Positions 27,166-36,810 of a stretch of 64,000 bases of DNA are shown in pieces; within the stretch, counting starts at the first letter, position 1; every line of letters starts with the position of its first letter. This DNA comes from Maioricimonas rarisocia (lineage in GTDB: Bacteria > Planctomycetota > Planctomycetia > Planctomycetales > Planctomycetaceae), in the NCBI RefSeq assembly GCF_007747795.1, contig NZ_CP036275.1, positions 2,346,001 to 2,410,000 of the forward strand, given 5' to 3'. Made by a program: the position numbers and the translations under genes. The notes beneath the pieces were generated by a model. The model made no database searches and was not told the DNA's origin. It saw only the letters and a program-made list of their open reading frames with translations.

Positions 27166-28356
27166 ATGACAGACCACAACCCGGCCCGTTCCGCTGCGAG
27201 TGGCGATACCGCCACGACGTCGCGACCGAACGCGATGCAGGCTGACCAGACCGGACATGCGACACCACCACTGACGTGGTTCCTCGTCGGAAAGACGCAT
27301 GCCGACGCGGAACCACAGCAGTTTGCTGTCGTCACGCAGCCCTTTCGCATCGGGCGCAGCTGCGACAACGAACTGTGCATTCCCGACTCGACCGTCTCCG
27401 GGCACCACGCGGAACTCGTCTTTGCCGATCAGAGTATCTTCGTGAGGGATCTCGACAGCACGAACGGGACGCTGCTCAACGGTCGGGCCCTCAAGGTCCT
27501 GACCGAACTTCGCTGTGGCGACATCCTGCACTTCGGCGCTGCGATGTACACCCTGCACCGTGCCACCAGTCAGCCGACCTGCGACACGGTCGCGACGGAC
27601 GTCATCGACGACGCGCTCGCCCAGGCACAGTTCGAGAAGCTCATCGGCAAACCGGCCGTCCGCCCCTGGTTTCAGCCGATCGTTTCCCTCGCAGACGGGG
27701 CCCATCTCGGCTACGAGGTTCTCGGCCGCAGTCAGCTCATGGGGCTCGAAACGCCCGAGAAAATGTTTCGCATTGCTGCCCAGCGATCCTCGTCGGCAGA
27801 GCTGAGTCGCGTCTGCCGCTCCGAGGGCCTGCGGTTGGCACAGGCTTTCGACGACGACTTCCAGTTTTATCTCAATACCGATCCGTCCGAACTGGAAACC
27901 CGCGAACTGCTCGATTCGCTGACCTCCCTGCGCGACGAGTTCCCGGACCTCAGAATTGTGCTCGAAGTGCACGAGTCCGGCGTGACCTCCACGACCTATC
28001 TCCGGGCACTGCAGCGCCATCTCAAGGATCTCGGCGTCGGGCTGGCCTACGACGACTTTGGTGCCGGCCAGGCCCGACTGATGGAACTTGCCGAGGTTCC
28101 CCCGGACGTCCTCAAGTTCGATGTCAAGCTGATCCAGGGACTGCCCCACGCTTCGGCTCAGCATCGTCGGACCATCGAGTCACTCGTCCGGATCGTCCGC
28201 GAACTCGACGTCGTGCCGCTCGCCGAGGGAGTCGAACGCCAGATCGAGGCCGACATCTGCCGCGACCTCGGCTTCGAACTCGTTCAGGGATACCTCTTCG
28301 GTCGGCCTCAGCCGGTCAAGCGGTGGCTCGAGAATCGCGCGACTTCACGGGCGTAA
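27166..28356 (+). CDS. FHA-EAL protein: phosphothreonine reader fused to a c-di-GMP phosphodiesterase-type domain
   Basis: The product has 396 residues. An FHA domain at about 53-132 keeps the phosphothreonine-binding residues (FRIGRS with R64, STVSGHHAEL with S78 and H80, DLDSTNGT with N100). An EAL domain follows at about 150-390. The signature reads EVL (184-186) rather than EAL. The first metal Glu is kept, as are N237, the LEVHE Glu (267), DD at 296-297, K317, AEGVE and QGY. Activity is therefore possible, but the domain may instead sense c-di-GMP. The FHA domain suggests it docks on a protein phosphorylated by the kinase-tubulin fusion three genes on. The gap before the AAA gene is 25 bases. 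Confidence 0.87.
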   Translation: MTDHNPARSAASGDTATTSRPNAMQADQTGHATPPLTWFLVGKTHADAEPQQFAVVTQPFRIGRSCDNELCIPDSTVSGHHAELVFADQSIFVRDLDSTNGTLLNGRALKVLTELRCGDILHFGAAMYTLHRATSQPTCDTVATDVIDDALAQAQFEKLIGKPAVRPWFQPIVSLADGAHLGYEVLGRSQLMGLETPEKMFRIAAQRSSSAELSRVCRSEGLRLAQAFDDDFQFYLNTDPSELETRELLDSLTSLRDEFPDLRIVLEVHESGVTSTTYLRALQRHLKDLGVGLAYDDFGAGQARLMELAEVPPDVLKFDVKLIQGLPHASAQHRRTIESLVRIVRELDVVPLAEGVERQIEADICRDLGFELVQGYLFGRPQPVKRWLENRATSRA

Positions 28357-28381
28357 TACTTCTACAAGAGAAGCCGTTCCC

Positions 28382-29749
28382 ATGGTCTCGACGTCCGCCG
28401 CGAATCCCGGAATTGGCGACCCGGCACTGCTGGCCGCTCTGCTCTCCGGCGAGAAATACTGGCCCAGCGAACCCCGTTCCACTTACGAACTGGGACTCAG
28501 CGAGCCGTTTCTCGAATCGCTGGTTTCGAAGGTACTGCTCTCCGGCGGCAATTGCAGCGGTCGCGGGATCGCAGCCGAAGTCTGCCTGCCGTTCTCCATC
28601 GTCGAATCGACGCTCGAACGGCTCCGGACGCGCAGACTCGTGACGCATGTCGGGGCCGGCCAGCTCAACGACTACGTTTACGGCCTGACCGAAGATGGTC
28701 GAAACCGGGCCCGCGTGTTTCATCAGGAGTGTGCCTACGTGGGTCCCGCTCCGGTGCCGCTGATGGACTACGTGATCTCGGTCGAAGCCCAGGCGATCGG
28801 CGACGAACCGATCCGTCGATCCGATCTCGCCGACGCGTTCCACGACGTCTCCGTCTCCCGCGAAATGCTCGATCTGCTCGGGCCGGCGGTCAACTCCGCC
28901 AGCGGCCTGTTTCTCTACGGGGCCCCGGGCAACGGCAAGTCCACGCTGGCGAATCGCATCACGAGCTGCTTCGGACAGGAAGTCTGGCTGCCGTACGCCG
29001 TCATCGACGGACGCGAAATGATCACCGTCTTCGATCCTGCCTACCACCGCCGGGCCGATCTCGAACAGAACGGCGAAGCAGCGACACACGACAAACGCTG
29101 GGTCCGCGTCCGCAGGCCAACCGTCGTCGTCGGTGGCGAACTCACAATGGACAATCTCGAGATCCGGCACGACCCGGTCTCCAAGATCAGCGAGGCTCCC
29201 CTGCAGATGAAGAGCAACTGCGGCTGTCTGCTGATCGACGACTTCGGTCGCCAGCGGATCTCGCCGGAGGATCTGCTCAACCGCTGGATCATTCCGCTCG
29301 AGAACCGGCACGACTACCTCACGCTCGCCACAGGCAAGAAGATCCAGGTCCCCTTTCAACAGCTGATCATCTTCTCCACCAACCTCGATCCCGCAGACCT
29401 CGTCGACGAGGCTTTCCTGCGGCGCATCCCCTACCGCATCGAGGTCGGCGATCCGGACGAGGGCGAGTTCCACAACCTGTTTCAGCTGGCCGCAGAGAAA
29501 GCCGGCTGCTTCTACAATCCCGACGCCGTCGACCACCTTCTCGAGACGTACTACCGCGGCTGCGACCGGCCACTCAGGCGATGCCACGCACGCGATCTGC
29601 TGATGCAGGTTCGCAATTACTGCACCTACAACGATATCCCCTTCGAGATGCTCGCAGAACACTTCGACCGGGTCGCGCATGGGTTCTTCACGCGCGTACC
29701 CACTCGTGACATGCAGGCTGAACCACGTCCTGTTCAGACTTCGGTTTGA
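28382..29749 (+). CDS. AAA ATPase with N-terminal winged-helix-like region
   Basis: The product has 455 residues. Residues 45-110 look like a winged helix (GRGIAAEVCLPFSIVESTLERL, then VYGLTEDGR). The AAA module spans about 135-430: Walker A GAPGNGKST (180-188), Walker B CLLIDDFG (282-289), sensor-1 FSTN (331-334) and an FLRRI arginine-finger region (346-350). The insert between Walker A and Walker B is unusually long, about 90 residues. It fits a motor or chaperone that remodels a partner. The gene lies 14 bases before the kinase-tubulin gene, a spacing that implies a shared transcript. Substrate unknown; not a MoxR or Lon type by the motifs I can see. Confidence 0.82.
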   Translation: MVSTSAANPGIGDPALLAALLSGEKYWPSEPRSTYELGLSEPFLESLVSKVLLSGGNCSGRGIAAEVCLPFSIVESTLERLRTRRLVTHVGAGQLNDYVYGLTEDGRNRARVFHQECAYVGPAPVPLMDYVISVEAQAIGDEPIRRSDLADAFHDVSVSREMLDLLGPAVNSASGLFLYGAPGNGKSTLANRITSCFGQEVWLPYAVIDGREMITVFDPAYHRRADLEQNGEAATHDKRWVRVRRPTVVVGGELTMDNLEIRHDPVSKISEAPLQMKSNCGCLLIDDFGRQRISPEDLLNRWIIPLENRHDYLTLATGKKIQVPFQQLIIFSTNLDPADLVDEAFLRRIPYRIEVGDPDEGEFHNLFQLAAEKAGCFYNPDAVDHLLETYYRGCDRPLRRCHARDLLMQVRNYCTYNDIPFEMLAEHFDRVAHGFFTRVPTRDMQAEPRPVQTSV

Positions 29750-29763
29750 GAACGGAGACCACG

Positions 29764-32700
29764 ATGTCCACAGGGACTGAAGTCAATTCGACCGCACTCA
29801 TTGCCGATCGTGTCGGGCTTGTTGCCGGCGATCAACCCACGCACATCGCCGGTTACGAGCTCGAAGAACGTATCGGTGTCGGCGGCTTCGGCGAAGTCTG
29901 GCGGGCCATCGGGCCGGGGGGACTCCCCAAGGCGGTCAAGATCCTGCACGGACGCATGGATGGCCATCAGGCTCACTCCGAACTGAAGGCACTGGAGCGC
30001 GTGCGGGGACTGCGGCACCCGTTTCTGCTCAGTATCGAGCGCATCGAAGTCAGCGACGACCGGCTGATTGTCGTCACCGAACTGGCCGACCAGTGTCTCG
30101 AGGACCGCTTCGAAGAAGCACGCAGTCAGGGGCACAAGGGGATCCCCCGCGACGAACTGATGGTCTACCTGCGGGACGCCGCCGACGCTCTCGACTTCAT
30201 GTTCGAGCAGCACGGACTCCAGCACCTCGACATCAAGCCCGAGAACCTCCTCGTCCAGGGAGACCACGTCAAGGTGGGTGACTTCGGGCTGGCCAAGGAC
30301 ATCCGGCACACCGCCGTCTCACTCGTCGGTGGATTCACGCCTCTGTATGCACCACCCGAACTGTTCGAGGGAGAACCGAACCGGACCAGCGACCAGTACA
30401 GTCTGGCCATCGTCTATCAGGTGATGCTGACCGGCGTGCCGCCGTTCGCAGGACGGACTGCGGCTCAACTGACCGCCCAGCATCTGCGCAACACCCCCGA
30501 TCTGTCCGCCCTGCAGCCGGTAGACCGTCCCGTGATCGCACGGGCGCTGTCAAAAAATCCACTGGCGCGATTCCAGAACTGCCGCCAGTTCATCGACGAA
30601 CTGAGCAAACGACGCAATTCGCGCGTTCGGACGACGACCGGAGGACACACGGCGGAACGACCGACCTCGAAGACCGAAGTCGTCGACCCCGCGAACATGA
30701 CCGCCCCGGAGGATCTCCCGGCCCTGGAGACGGTCCCGCTCCCCCCCATCGATCCCGACGTCACCACCACATCGTTTCGACCGGCGATCTTCATCGGCAC
30801 GGGAGGACTCGGTGGGCGTGCACTGGCTGTCCTCAAAACCCGACTCTGCGAACGGTACGGAGACGGTCCCCTTCCCGCCTTTCCACTCCTGTACGTCGAT
30901 ACCGACGCACGGTCGATCACCGCGGTTCGTCCCGACACCGACGAGCCGGGCCTGACAGACGACGAAACCGTCTGCATCCCGTTGCGATCGTCCCGGGAGT
31001 TCCGCGGCGACAGCGAGATCCATCTCGGCTGGATCAGCCGGCGCTGGCTCTACAACATTCCCCGATCGCGGCAGGTCGAGGGCATTCGTCCGCTTGGACG
31101 ACTCGCTCTGGTCGATCACCAGCAGTCCGTCCGCCAGCGACTCCGCGACGTGATCTCCCGCGCCGTGACCGAAGAAGCAATCCAGCAGACGGCCGAACAG
31201 TCCGGGCTGCCCGTCGCTGCAGGACCGCCGGACATCTTCGTCATTGCTTCGACCAGCGGAGGAACGGGCAGCGGCACCGTCCAGGATCTCGGATGGCTCG
31301 CGCGGGAGATCTGTGAGGATCTGCAGGTAGAACACGGGCAGATCTCCGCCGTGCTGCTTCACGGGACCGGAACGTCGCGGCAGACATCGGATCTGCAGGA
31401 AGCCAGCACCATCAGCTTCCTCAAGGAACTGCAGCACTTCAGCACGCCGGGCCTGAGTGGACCACGTGGACTGCGATCCAAAGGAACTGAGGATGAAACG
31501 GCGCCGTTCGATCACACCTGCCTGGTGCATCTCGGCGACGGGCTGAGCGACGGCGACTTCTGCGAACAGGTCACACGCCTTGGTGACTATCTCTGTTTGA
31601 ACGCCGTCTCAGACCAGCGGGAAGTTCTGCGGCTTTGGCGCGAGCAGAGTACCGGCGATGACTTACCCGGTACCACCGCTCTCCGTACGCTGGGAATGGC
31701 CTCGACCGACGACACATCCCGCAACCAGCAGGCCGACAGTGCCGACGTCCTGTGCCACCGGATCCTCAGCGAATGGTTTGCCGACCTGGATGACGGCGGC
31801 GATGCTTCGCATTCCGCCGATGGTCTTCAGGAGATCCGCACACTCGTCGGCAAACTGGGCCTGACGGAAGAACAGGTGTCCGCCACTGTCGTCTCATGTC
31901 TGCGTGGCGAAACGGGACGCAGACTGGAAGCATTCAGCCAGGCCTGCTGGGACGCGCTGGATTCGAAACCGGGCGGCACCGGTCCGGTTCCCGCCGAACT
32001 GTTTGACCGCATTGCCGCCCCTTTCGCCGACGTTTCGGCCGACGATGCCGATCCGTTCTCACCCCGAGCGGTCATCCGCCCTCAACTCGACGCCCTGGCC
32101 GCGTCTCGCCAACAGGCGGGAGCCGCCATTCGCGAACACGTCATCGCGCTTCTCGATCAGCCCGGCAGGGGCTGCACCGCCTCGATGGCGGTCCGCCAGC
32201 TTCTCGACCAGGTCAATGCGGCGGCAGGGATCTGCGAACGGCTCCGCGACGAAATCGAAGGGACGTCGAAGCAACTTCGCAGTCTCTGGTGCAGCAGCGC
32301 CGACGCTGCAGCGACACCGCTGTCACCGCAGCAACTGCAGGAGCTGAAAGTTCAGTCTCAGCAGTACTGTGTCCTTCTCTGTTCGCTCGAGGTGTGCCAG
32401 CAGATGCTCGAGTATGTTGCCGGCGTGCGCGACATCGTCACCGCGATCAGCGCCGACCTGGTGACGCTGCGGTTTCGCGTTCGGCACCTGCTCGAAGAAC
32501 CCGGCCAAACCACTGCGGATCGCGAAGAACTGCCGGAATCGGTCGTCGAGGCCTTCCGAACCCACATTGTCGCCCACGTTCGATCCGGTCCTGTCAGCCT
32601 GTGGGACGGAACCGGCGAAGAGTCGCAACTCGGTGCGGTGCTGCAGCGCCAGGCGGTGGAGTTTCTCTCCGACGGCATTCCCGGCGAGCAGCCCGCCGGC

Positions 32701-33000
32701 ACCAGATCGGGCAAGACGTTGCCGGAAGCGGCACACCCACTCCTCACCAACGTTGGCGGCGGGCGCCGCGTGCTCGCCGTTCTGCCCGCCTCCGCATCGA
32801 AGGACCGCTGGAAGAGTCAGCTTGTCGACAGGTTCGGCAACTGCGTGTCGCTGGCAGCTTCCGCCGACAATCGGGTGTCGGTTTACTGTGAGGTCGAACG
32901 GATCACATTCGAAAACGTTCTCACACAGTTCACCCGCCTCAATCCCCGTTTGCAGGAAGTCGCCGCACGGGTCCATTCACGCAACGATATCGAGTGGTAG
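29764..33000 (+). CDS. Ser/Thr kinase fused to a tubulin/FtsZ-like GTPase domain
   Basis: The product has 1078 residues. The ATG at 29764 has a GGAG site; a TTG at 29746 is an alternative. Residues 30-282 form a protein kinase: GVGGFGEV loop, AVKIL Lys, LQHLDIKPENLL (HLD instead of HRD but catalytic Asp and Lys present), KVGDFGLAK and YAPPE. A Pro/Thr-rich linker spans 285-335. From about 338 starts a Tubulin_2-like domain: IFIGTGGLGGRAL nucleotide-binding start (343-355), LLYVDTDARS, then the tubulin/FtsZ signature TSGGTGSGT at 497-505. Residues 650-1078 are helical with no recognised fold. No membrane segment is seen. It is probably a cytoplasmic GTP-dependent scaffold or filament regulated by its own kinase. 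The fusion is the core of the cluster. Confidence 0.85.
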   Translation: MSTGTEVNSTALIADRVGLVAGDQPTHIAGYELEERIGVGGFGEVWRAIGPGGLPKAVKILHGRMDGHQAHSELKALERVRGLRHPFLLSIERIEVSDDRLIVVTELADQCLEDRFEEARSQGHKGIPRDELMVYLRDAADALDFMFEQHGLQHLDIKPENLLVQGDHVKVGDFGLAKDIRHTAVSLVGGFTPLYAPPELFEGEPNRTSDQYSLAIVYQVMLTGVPPFAGRTAAQLTAQHLRNTPDLSALQPVDRPVIARALSKNPLARFQNCRQFIDELSKRRNSRVRTTTGGHTAERPTSKTEVVDPANMTAPEDLPALETVPLPPIDPDVTTTSFRPAIFIGTGGLGGRALAVLKTRLCERYGDGPLPAFPLLYVDTDARSITAVRPDTDEPGLTDDETVCIPLRSSREFRGDSEIHLGWISRRWLYNIPRSRQVEGIRPLGRLALVDHQQSVRQRLRDVISRAVTEEAIQQTAEQSGLPVAAGPPDIFVIASTSGGTGSGTVQDLGWLAREICEDLQVEHGQISAVLLHGTGTSRQTSDLQEASTISFLKELQHFSTPGLSGPRGLRSKGTEDETAPFDHTCLVHLGDGLSDGDFCEQVTRLGDYLCLNAVSDQREVLRLWREQSTGDDLPGTTALRTLGMASTDDTSRNQQADSADVLCHRILSEWFADLDDGGDASHSADGLQEIRTLVGKLGLTEEQVSATVVSCLRGETGRRLEAFSQACWDALDSKPGGTGPVPAELFDRIAAPFADVSADDADPFSPRAVIRPQLDALAASRQQAGAAIREHVIALLDQPGRGCTASMAVRQLLDQVNAAAGICERLRDEIEGTSKQLRSLWCSSADAAATPLSPQQLQELKVQSQQYCVLLCSLEVCQQMLEYVAGVRDIVTAISADLVTLRFRVRHLLEEPGQTTADREELPESVVEAFRTHIVAHVRSGPVSLWDGTGEESQLGAVLQRQAVEFLSDGIPGEQPAGTRSGKTLPEAAHPLLTNVGGGRRVLAVLPASASKDRWKSQLVDRFGNCVSLAASADNRVSVYCEVERITFENVLTQFTRLNPRLQEVAARVHSRNDIEW

Positions 33001-33109
33001 TCAGCCGCGAGCGGGGCAACTGGTCGCGTTGCTTGCCCGGCCAGCGGGAGTAGTGTACCGTCGCTTGGGCGTTCGCCACTTCCTTCCTGTCCACGCGACC
33101 CGCTCGAGC

Positions 33110-35677
33110 ATGAATGTGTCTTCGCGCTGCATGCCGTCACGACTTCTGATCGCTGCCGCCATCTGCCTGATCGGCATTGGGGCGTCGGCCGATGATCGAC
33201 CCGGACGCGCTCTCGACTACCGCGTTGCGCCCGTTTCGGCAGATGCCGGCGGCGTCTACGCCTATTCCCAGGGCGACTGGGGTGTGCTTCACCTGCAGCT
33301 GGTCAACCGGGACGACGAACCGGTGGAACTGCTCTGCACCACCTACTTCGACCACGAACCGACGCTGCAGTACGGTCGCCGCGTCTGGATGCCGGCGCAT
33401 TCCCGTCTGCACACCTGGCATCCGATCCGCGTGCCCCTGCTCGATGACCGCGACCAGTCGACACTCCCCTTTCACACTCAGGTCACTCTGCAGCACGGTG
33501 GACGGGAAGTCCTGTTCGAGGACGAGGTCGGGAAGGTCCAGTCCGGCAGTCAGCTGAGACTGTTGCGCGAACGGTACACGACCGGGCTGATCGGCCCGAT
33601 GCAGGAGGAACCGGAGGGGATGGTCTCGCCGTTCGATGTCGTGATGACCGGCCGCCTCGACCAGCAACTCCCCCGACGACTCACGCTTCTGGGAGACCGC
33701 AACCTCCCCGCGGACGAGAGCGGCCTGCAGACTCTCGATCAGCTCGTCATCGCCGACGACCGGATGCTCGAGGATCCCGCAGCGATGGGAGCGATCCGCC
33801 GCTGGCTGTATGACGGCGGGAACCTCTGGGTCATGCTGGACCAGGTCGATCCGGCTTTGCTGTCCGTACTGCTGGGTGACGAATCCGGCTGCTCTGTGGT
33901 CGATACCGTCACGCTCACCAGTCTGCAGTTCACCGGCGGCCCCGACGGCCGGGACGTCGGGACGCATGAGGCAGAGTACGAGCGGCCGCTCAAACTCGTC
34001 CGGGTCATCCTCGACGACGAGCAGGTTCCGGTGCTGGTAAACGGTTGGCCGGCCGCGTTCTGGAAAAACTGCGGTGCTGGCCGCCTGATGGTGACCACGC
34101 TGGAGACGACCGGATGGGTGCGTCCTCGCCAGGAAAATGATCCCCGATCTGCAGGGGGTCAGTCGCTTCCCACCCCGTACGTGCCGGTTCCCCCCTTTCG
34201 CGAGCTGATGGGAGAGTTCTTTCTCGTAACGAACGAGGCGCCACCTGTTGCCGAGACACTCGAACCGTATGTCCGCGAATACGTTGGCTACCAGGTTCCC
34301 TCCCGCGGACTCGTGGCCGGACTGCTGGCCTGCTTCGTCTGCACGGTCGGCGGCGTCGGATTCTGGCTCATGCGTATCGGCCGGCTGGAACGGCTGGCGG
34401 TCATTGGCCCCACCGCGGCGATCATCACGGCGGCAGCATTGATGCTGGTCGGTCGTCAGCAGCGGCAGGCGGTTCCACCAACCACAGCCGTGCTGCAACT
34501 GGTTCGTCCGGTGCCCGGAACCGACGATGTCCTCATCTCCGGTACTGCCGGACTCTACAGCCCCGATGCGGAAGAAACGGAGCTGGCAGGAACGGCAGGA
34601 GGATGGATCCAGCCCGACCTCTCAGGGACCGCCGGGACGATCCGCCGAATGATCTGGACCGATCTCGATCGCTGGCAGTGGGAGAATCTCCCGGCTCCCC
34701 CTGCACTGCAGACGGCGAGACTGCAGGCGTTCGTTCAGACCGGAGAACGACTCACCGCCCGCGCCGAGTTCGGCCCCGAAGGAATCTCGGGGCACTTTCA
34801 GATGCCGGGTTCGACCGTTCCCGAAGATGCCGTGCTGGTGACATCCTCCGGTCGGATCGGTGTGAATCTACTGGGAGAGAGCCGGTTCGAAGCTCGTTCC
34901 GACGCGGTTCTGGAATCGGAACAGTACCTGCAGGCCGGTTTGCTCAGCGACGAACAGGTCCGCCGCAGCAGACTGCTGAAACAGATTCTCGACCAGCGAC
35001 GCAGAGCCTCACGGACGCTCGACCCGACAGTCTATTTCTGGTCACAGCCCTGGGAGACCGGACTGCAGTTCCGGAGTCAGTCGCAACAGGTCGGGGCAGC
35101 CCTCGTCGCGGTCCCTCTCGAACTGAGGCGACCACCGGCCGGAACCGTCGTCTCGTTGCCGTCCCCCCTGCTGACCTACCGCGAAGCAATCGGTCCCGAG
35201 GGCCAGTTGCCGACTGGCCTGTACGACTACCGCAGTGGCGCATGGACCCGCAAGTCGACGCCCGCGACGGCCTGGTTGCGGGTGCAGGTGCCGCAGGTGC
35301 TGCTTCCTGTCGCGGTCGAAACGGCACGAATCACGATCAGGATGAGCGGTCCAGTCGGACGGCTCGATCTTGCGGTGGGCCGGGATGCGGCGTCGGCACC
35401 CTTGAAGACCTGGATTGATCCGGTCGGAACCGTCTCGCTCGAACTCGATGCATCCGACCTGAACGACCTCGACGAGAACGGAGGCCTGCTGCTGCGCGTT
35501 GCTGCGGGCGACCCGGAACGTCCGGAACTGACTCAGCCGGATCCCGACGGGACTGGAAAGATCAGCTACTGGCGAATCGACTCATTCGATGTGCAGCTGC
35601 AGGCCCTCGTCCTGCCGCAGGAGCCGGAGACGCCATCCACCCTGGATCTGCCGGCTGCGTCCGATTCCTCCAACTGA
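33110..35677 (+). CDS. Large exported membrane protein, GldG/DUF4350-like candidate
   Basis: The product has 855 residues. The start is one of two nearby Met codons (33110 or 33131), giving a Sec signal peptide that ends near ASADD. The N-terminal 390 residues are periplasmic and contain a Rossmann-like DUF4350/GldG-type stretch (LVIADDRML, AIRRWLYDGGNLWVML, CGAGRLMVTTL). Two membrane helices follow at about 400-422 and 430-450, then a long second soluble, beta-rich part with several proline-rich segments. It precedes an ABC ATPase and an ABC-2 permease by 30 bases, the same order as gliding-type or uncharacterised ABC-2 systems where such a protein is the auxiliary subunit. Precise role unknown. 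Confidence 0.72.
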   Translation: MNVSSRCMPSRLLIAAAICLIGIGASADDRPGRALDYRVAPVSADAGGVYAYSQGDWGVLHLQLVNRDDEPVELLCTTYFDHEPTLQYGRRVWMPAHSRLHTWHPIRVPLLDDRDQSTLPFHTQVTLQHGGREVLFEDEVGKVQSGSQLRLLRERYTTGLIGPMQEEPEGMVSPFDVVMTGRLDQQLPRRLTLLGDRNLPADESGLQTLDQLVIADDRMLEDPAAMGAIRRWLYDGGNLWVMLDQVDPALLSVLLGDESGCSVVDTVTLTSLQFTGGPDGRDVGTHEAEYERPLKLVRVILDDEQVPVLVNGWPAAFWKNCGAGRLMVTTLETTGWVRPRQENDPRSAGGQSLPTPYVPVPPFRELMGEFFLVTNEAPPVAETLEPYVREYVGYQVPSRGLVAGLLACFVCTVGGVGFWLMRIGRLERLAVIGPTAAIITAAALMLVGRQQRQAVPPTTAVLQLVRPVPGTDDVLISGTAGLYSPDAEETELAGTAGGWIQPDLSGTAGTIRRMIWTDLDRWQWENLPAPPALQTARLQAFVQTGERLTARAEFGPEGISGHFQMPGSTVPEDAVLVTSSGRIGVNLLGESRFEARSDAVLESEQYLQAGLLSDEQVRRSRLLKQILDQRRRASRTLDPTVYFWSQPWETGLQFRSQSQQVGAALVAVPLELRRPPAGTVVSLPSPLLTYREAIGPEGQLPTGLYDYRSGAWTRKSTPATAWLRVQVPQVLLPVAVETARITIRMSGPVGRLDLAVGRDAASAPLKTWIDPVGTVSLELDASDLNDLDENGGLLLRVAAGDPERPELTQPDPDGTGKISYWRIDSFDVQLQALVLPQEPETPSTLDLPAASDSSN

Positions 35678-35707
35678 TTCGCATTGAGCTGTGGAGATTG
35701 CGTTCGA

Positions 35708-36733
35708 ATGGCGAATACCACCCAGGCACCCGGGACGGCCGCTCCCGTCGTCGTGCTCGACGGACTGACGAAGAAGTACGGCGAGTTGACCGCCCTCGAC
35801 AACGTCAGCCTCACAATCTCCTCGGGGCAGATCCTCGGCCTGATCGGTCCCAACGGGGCCGGCAAGACCACCGCCATCAAGATTCTCGTCGGACTGCTCC
35901 GCCCGACCAGTGGCACCGCCCGCATTGCCGATGCCGACTGCGTTGCCAACGCACGCCGCATCAAGCACCTGGTCGGTTACATGCCGGACAAGTTCGGCTC
36001 GTACGACAACATGCGCGTTCGCGAGTATCTCGACTTCTTCGGAGCCGCCTTTGCCATCCCGCGTAAACGGCGACGGGCGCGGATCGAAGAAGTCATGGAG
36101 ATCACCGGCACCACCTACATGCGGGACCGGTACGTCGAAAGTCTCAGCCACGGGATGGCCCAGCGTATCGGCATCGCGCGGACACTGCTGCATGACCCGA
36201 AGGTGCTGATCTTCGACGAACCGGCCAACGGTCTCGATCCCCAGGCACGCGTCGAAATGCGCGAACTGCTGCTCCAGCTCGCGGCAAGCGGCAAGACACT
36301 GCTTGTTACCAGTCACATTCTTCCCGAACTCTCCCGCATCTGTGACCGTGTGGCGATCATCATCCGGGGGAAGTTGCGGGCTTACGGCACCGTCGACGAG
36401 ATCGGCCGTCAGGTCAGCCAGCGCCGCAACGTCGAAGCCCAGCTTGCCTCGGGCGAGCAGACGCGTGCCGCAGCCGAAATCATTCGTCGACTCATCGAAT
36501 CCGATTCCGAAGTTGTCGAGTCTCCGACCGAAGCGGCCGTCCGCTTTCGGACCGAACTGCGGGATGTCGAGTTCTCGAACATCCTCAAAGAGCTCATTGG
36601 GGCCGGCATCGAAGTCACACAGTTCCGCGAATTGCAGACCGATCTCGAAGATGCCTTCATGTCGTTCGCACAGCCTCCAGCGGACGGTGAAGACTCACCT
36701 CCGGTTCCGGTCGCAGCTGGGGCCCGGCCCTGA
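35708..36733 (+). CDS. ABC-2 type transporter ATP-binding subunit
   Basis: The product has 341 residues; the ATG at 35708 has a GGAG site. The full ABC cassette spans about 15-235: Walker A GPNGAGKTT, Q-loop in LVGYMPDKFG, signature LSHGMAQRI (variant of LSGGQ), Walker B VLIFDEPANGLD and H-loop TSHI. The C-terminal 100 residues match the regulatory domain seen in GldA/NatA-like ATPases. It pairs with the permease encoded 77 bases downstream. Likely role: powering an envelope-associated ABC-2 complex rather than simple uptake. Confidence 0.92.
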   Translation: MANTTQAPGTAAPVVVLDGLTKKYGELTALDNVSLTISSGQILGLIGPNGAGKTTAIKILVGLLRPTSGTARIADADCVANARRIKHLVGYMPDKFGSYDNMRVREYLDFFGAAFAIPRKRRRARIEEVMEITGTTYMRDRYVESLSHGMAQRIGIARTLLHDPKVLIFDEPANGLDPQARVEMRELLLQLAASGKTLLVTSHILPELSRICDRVAIIIRGKLRAYGTVDEIGRQVSQRRNVEAQLASGEQTRAAAEIIRRLIESDSEVVESPTEAAVRFRTELRDVEFSNILKELIGAGIEVTQFRELQTDLEDAFMSFAQPPADGEDSPPVPVAAGARP

Positions 36734-36810
36734 GCCGCGGACCACGTCGCATCGTTTCCGGCCGATAACCGGGGCTGGGCGTCGAATTCAGTTTCGCCGT
36801 TGATCAGAAA

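Noticed and set aside
28316-29680. 454-codon minus-strand open frame
   Set aside because: Antisense to the AAA ATPase gene; it carries no motif, while the sense frame has Walker A and B.
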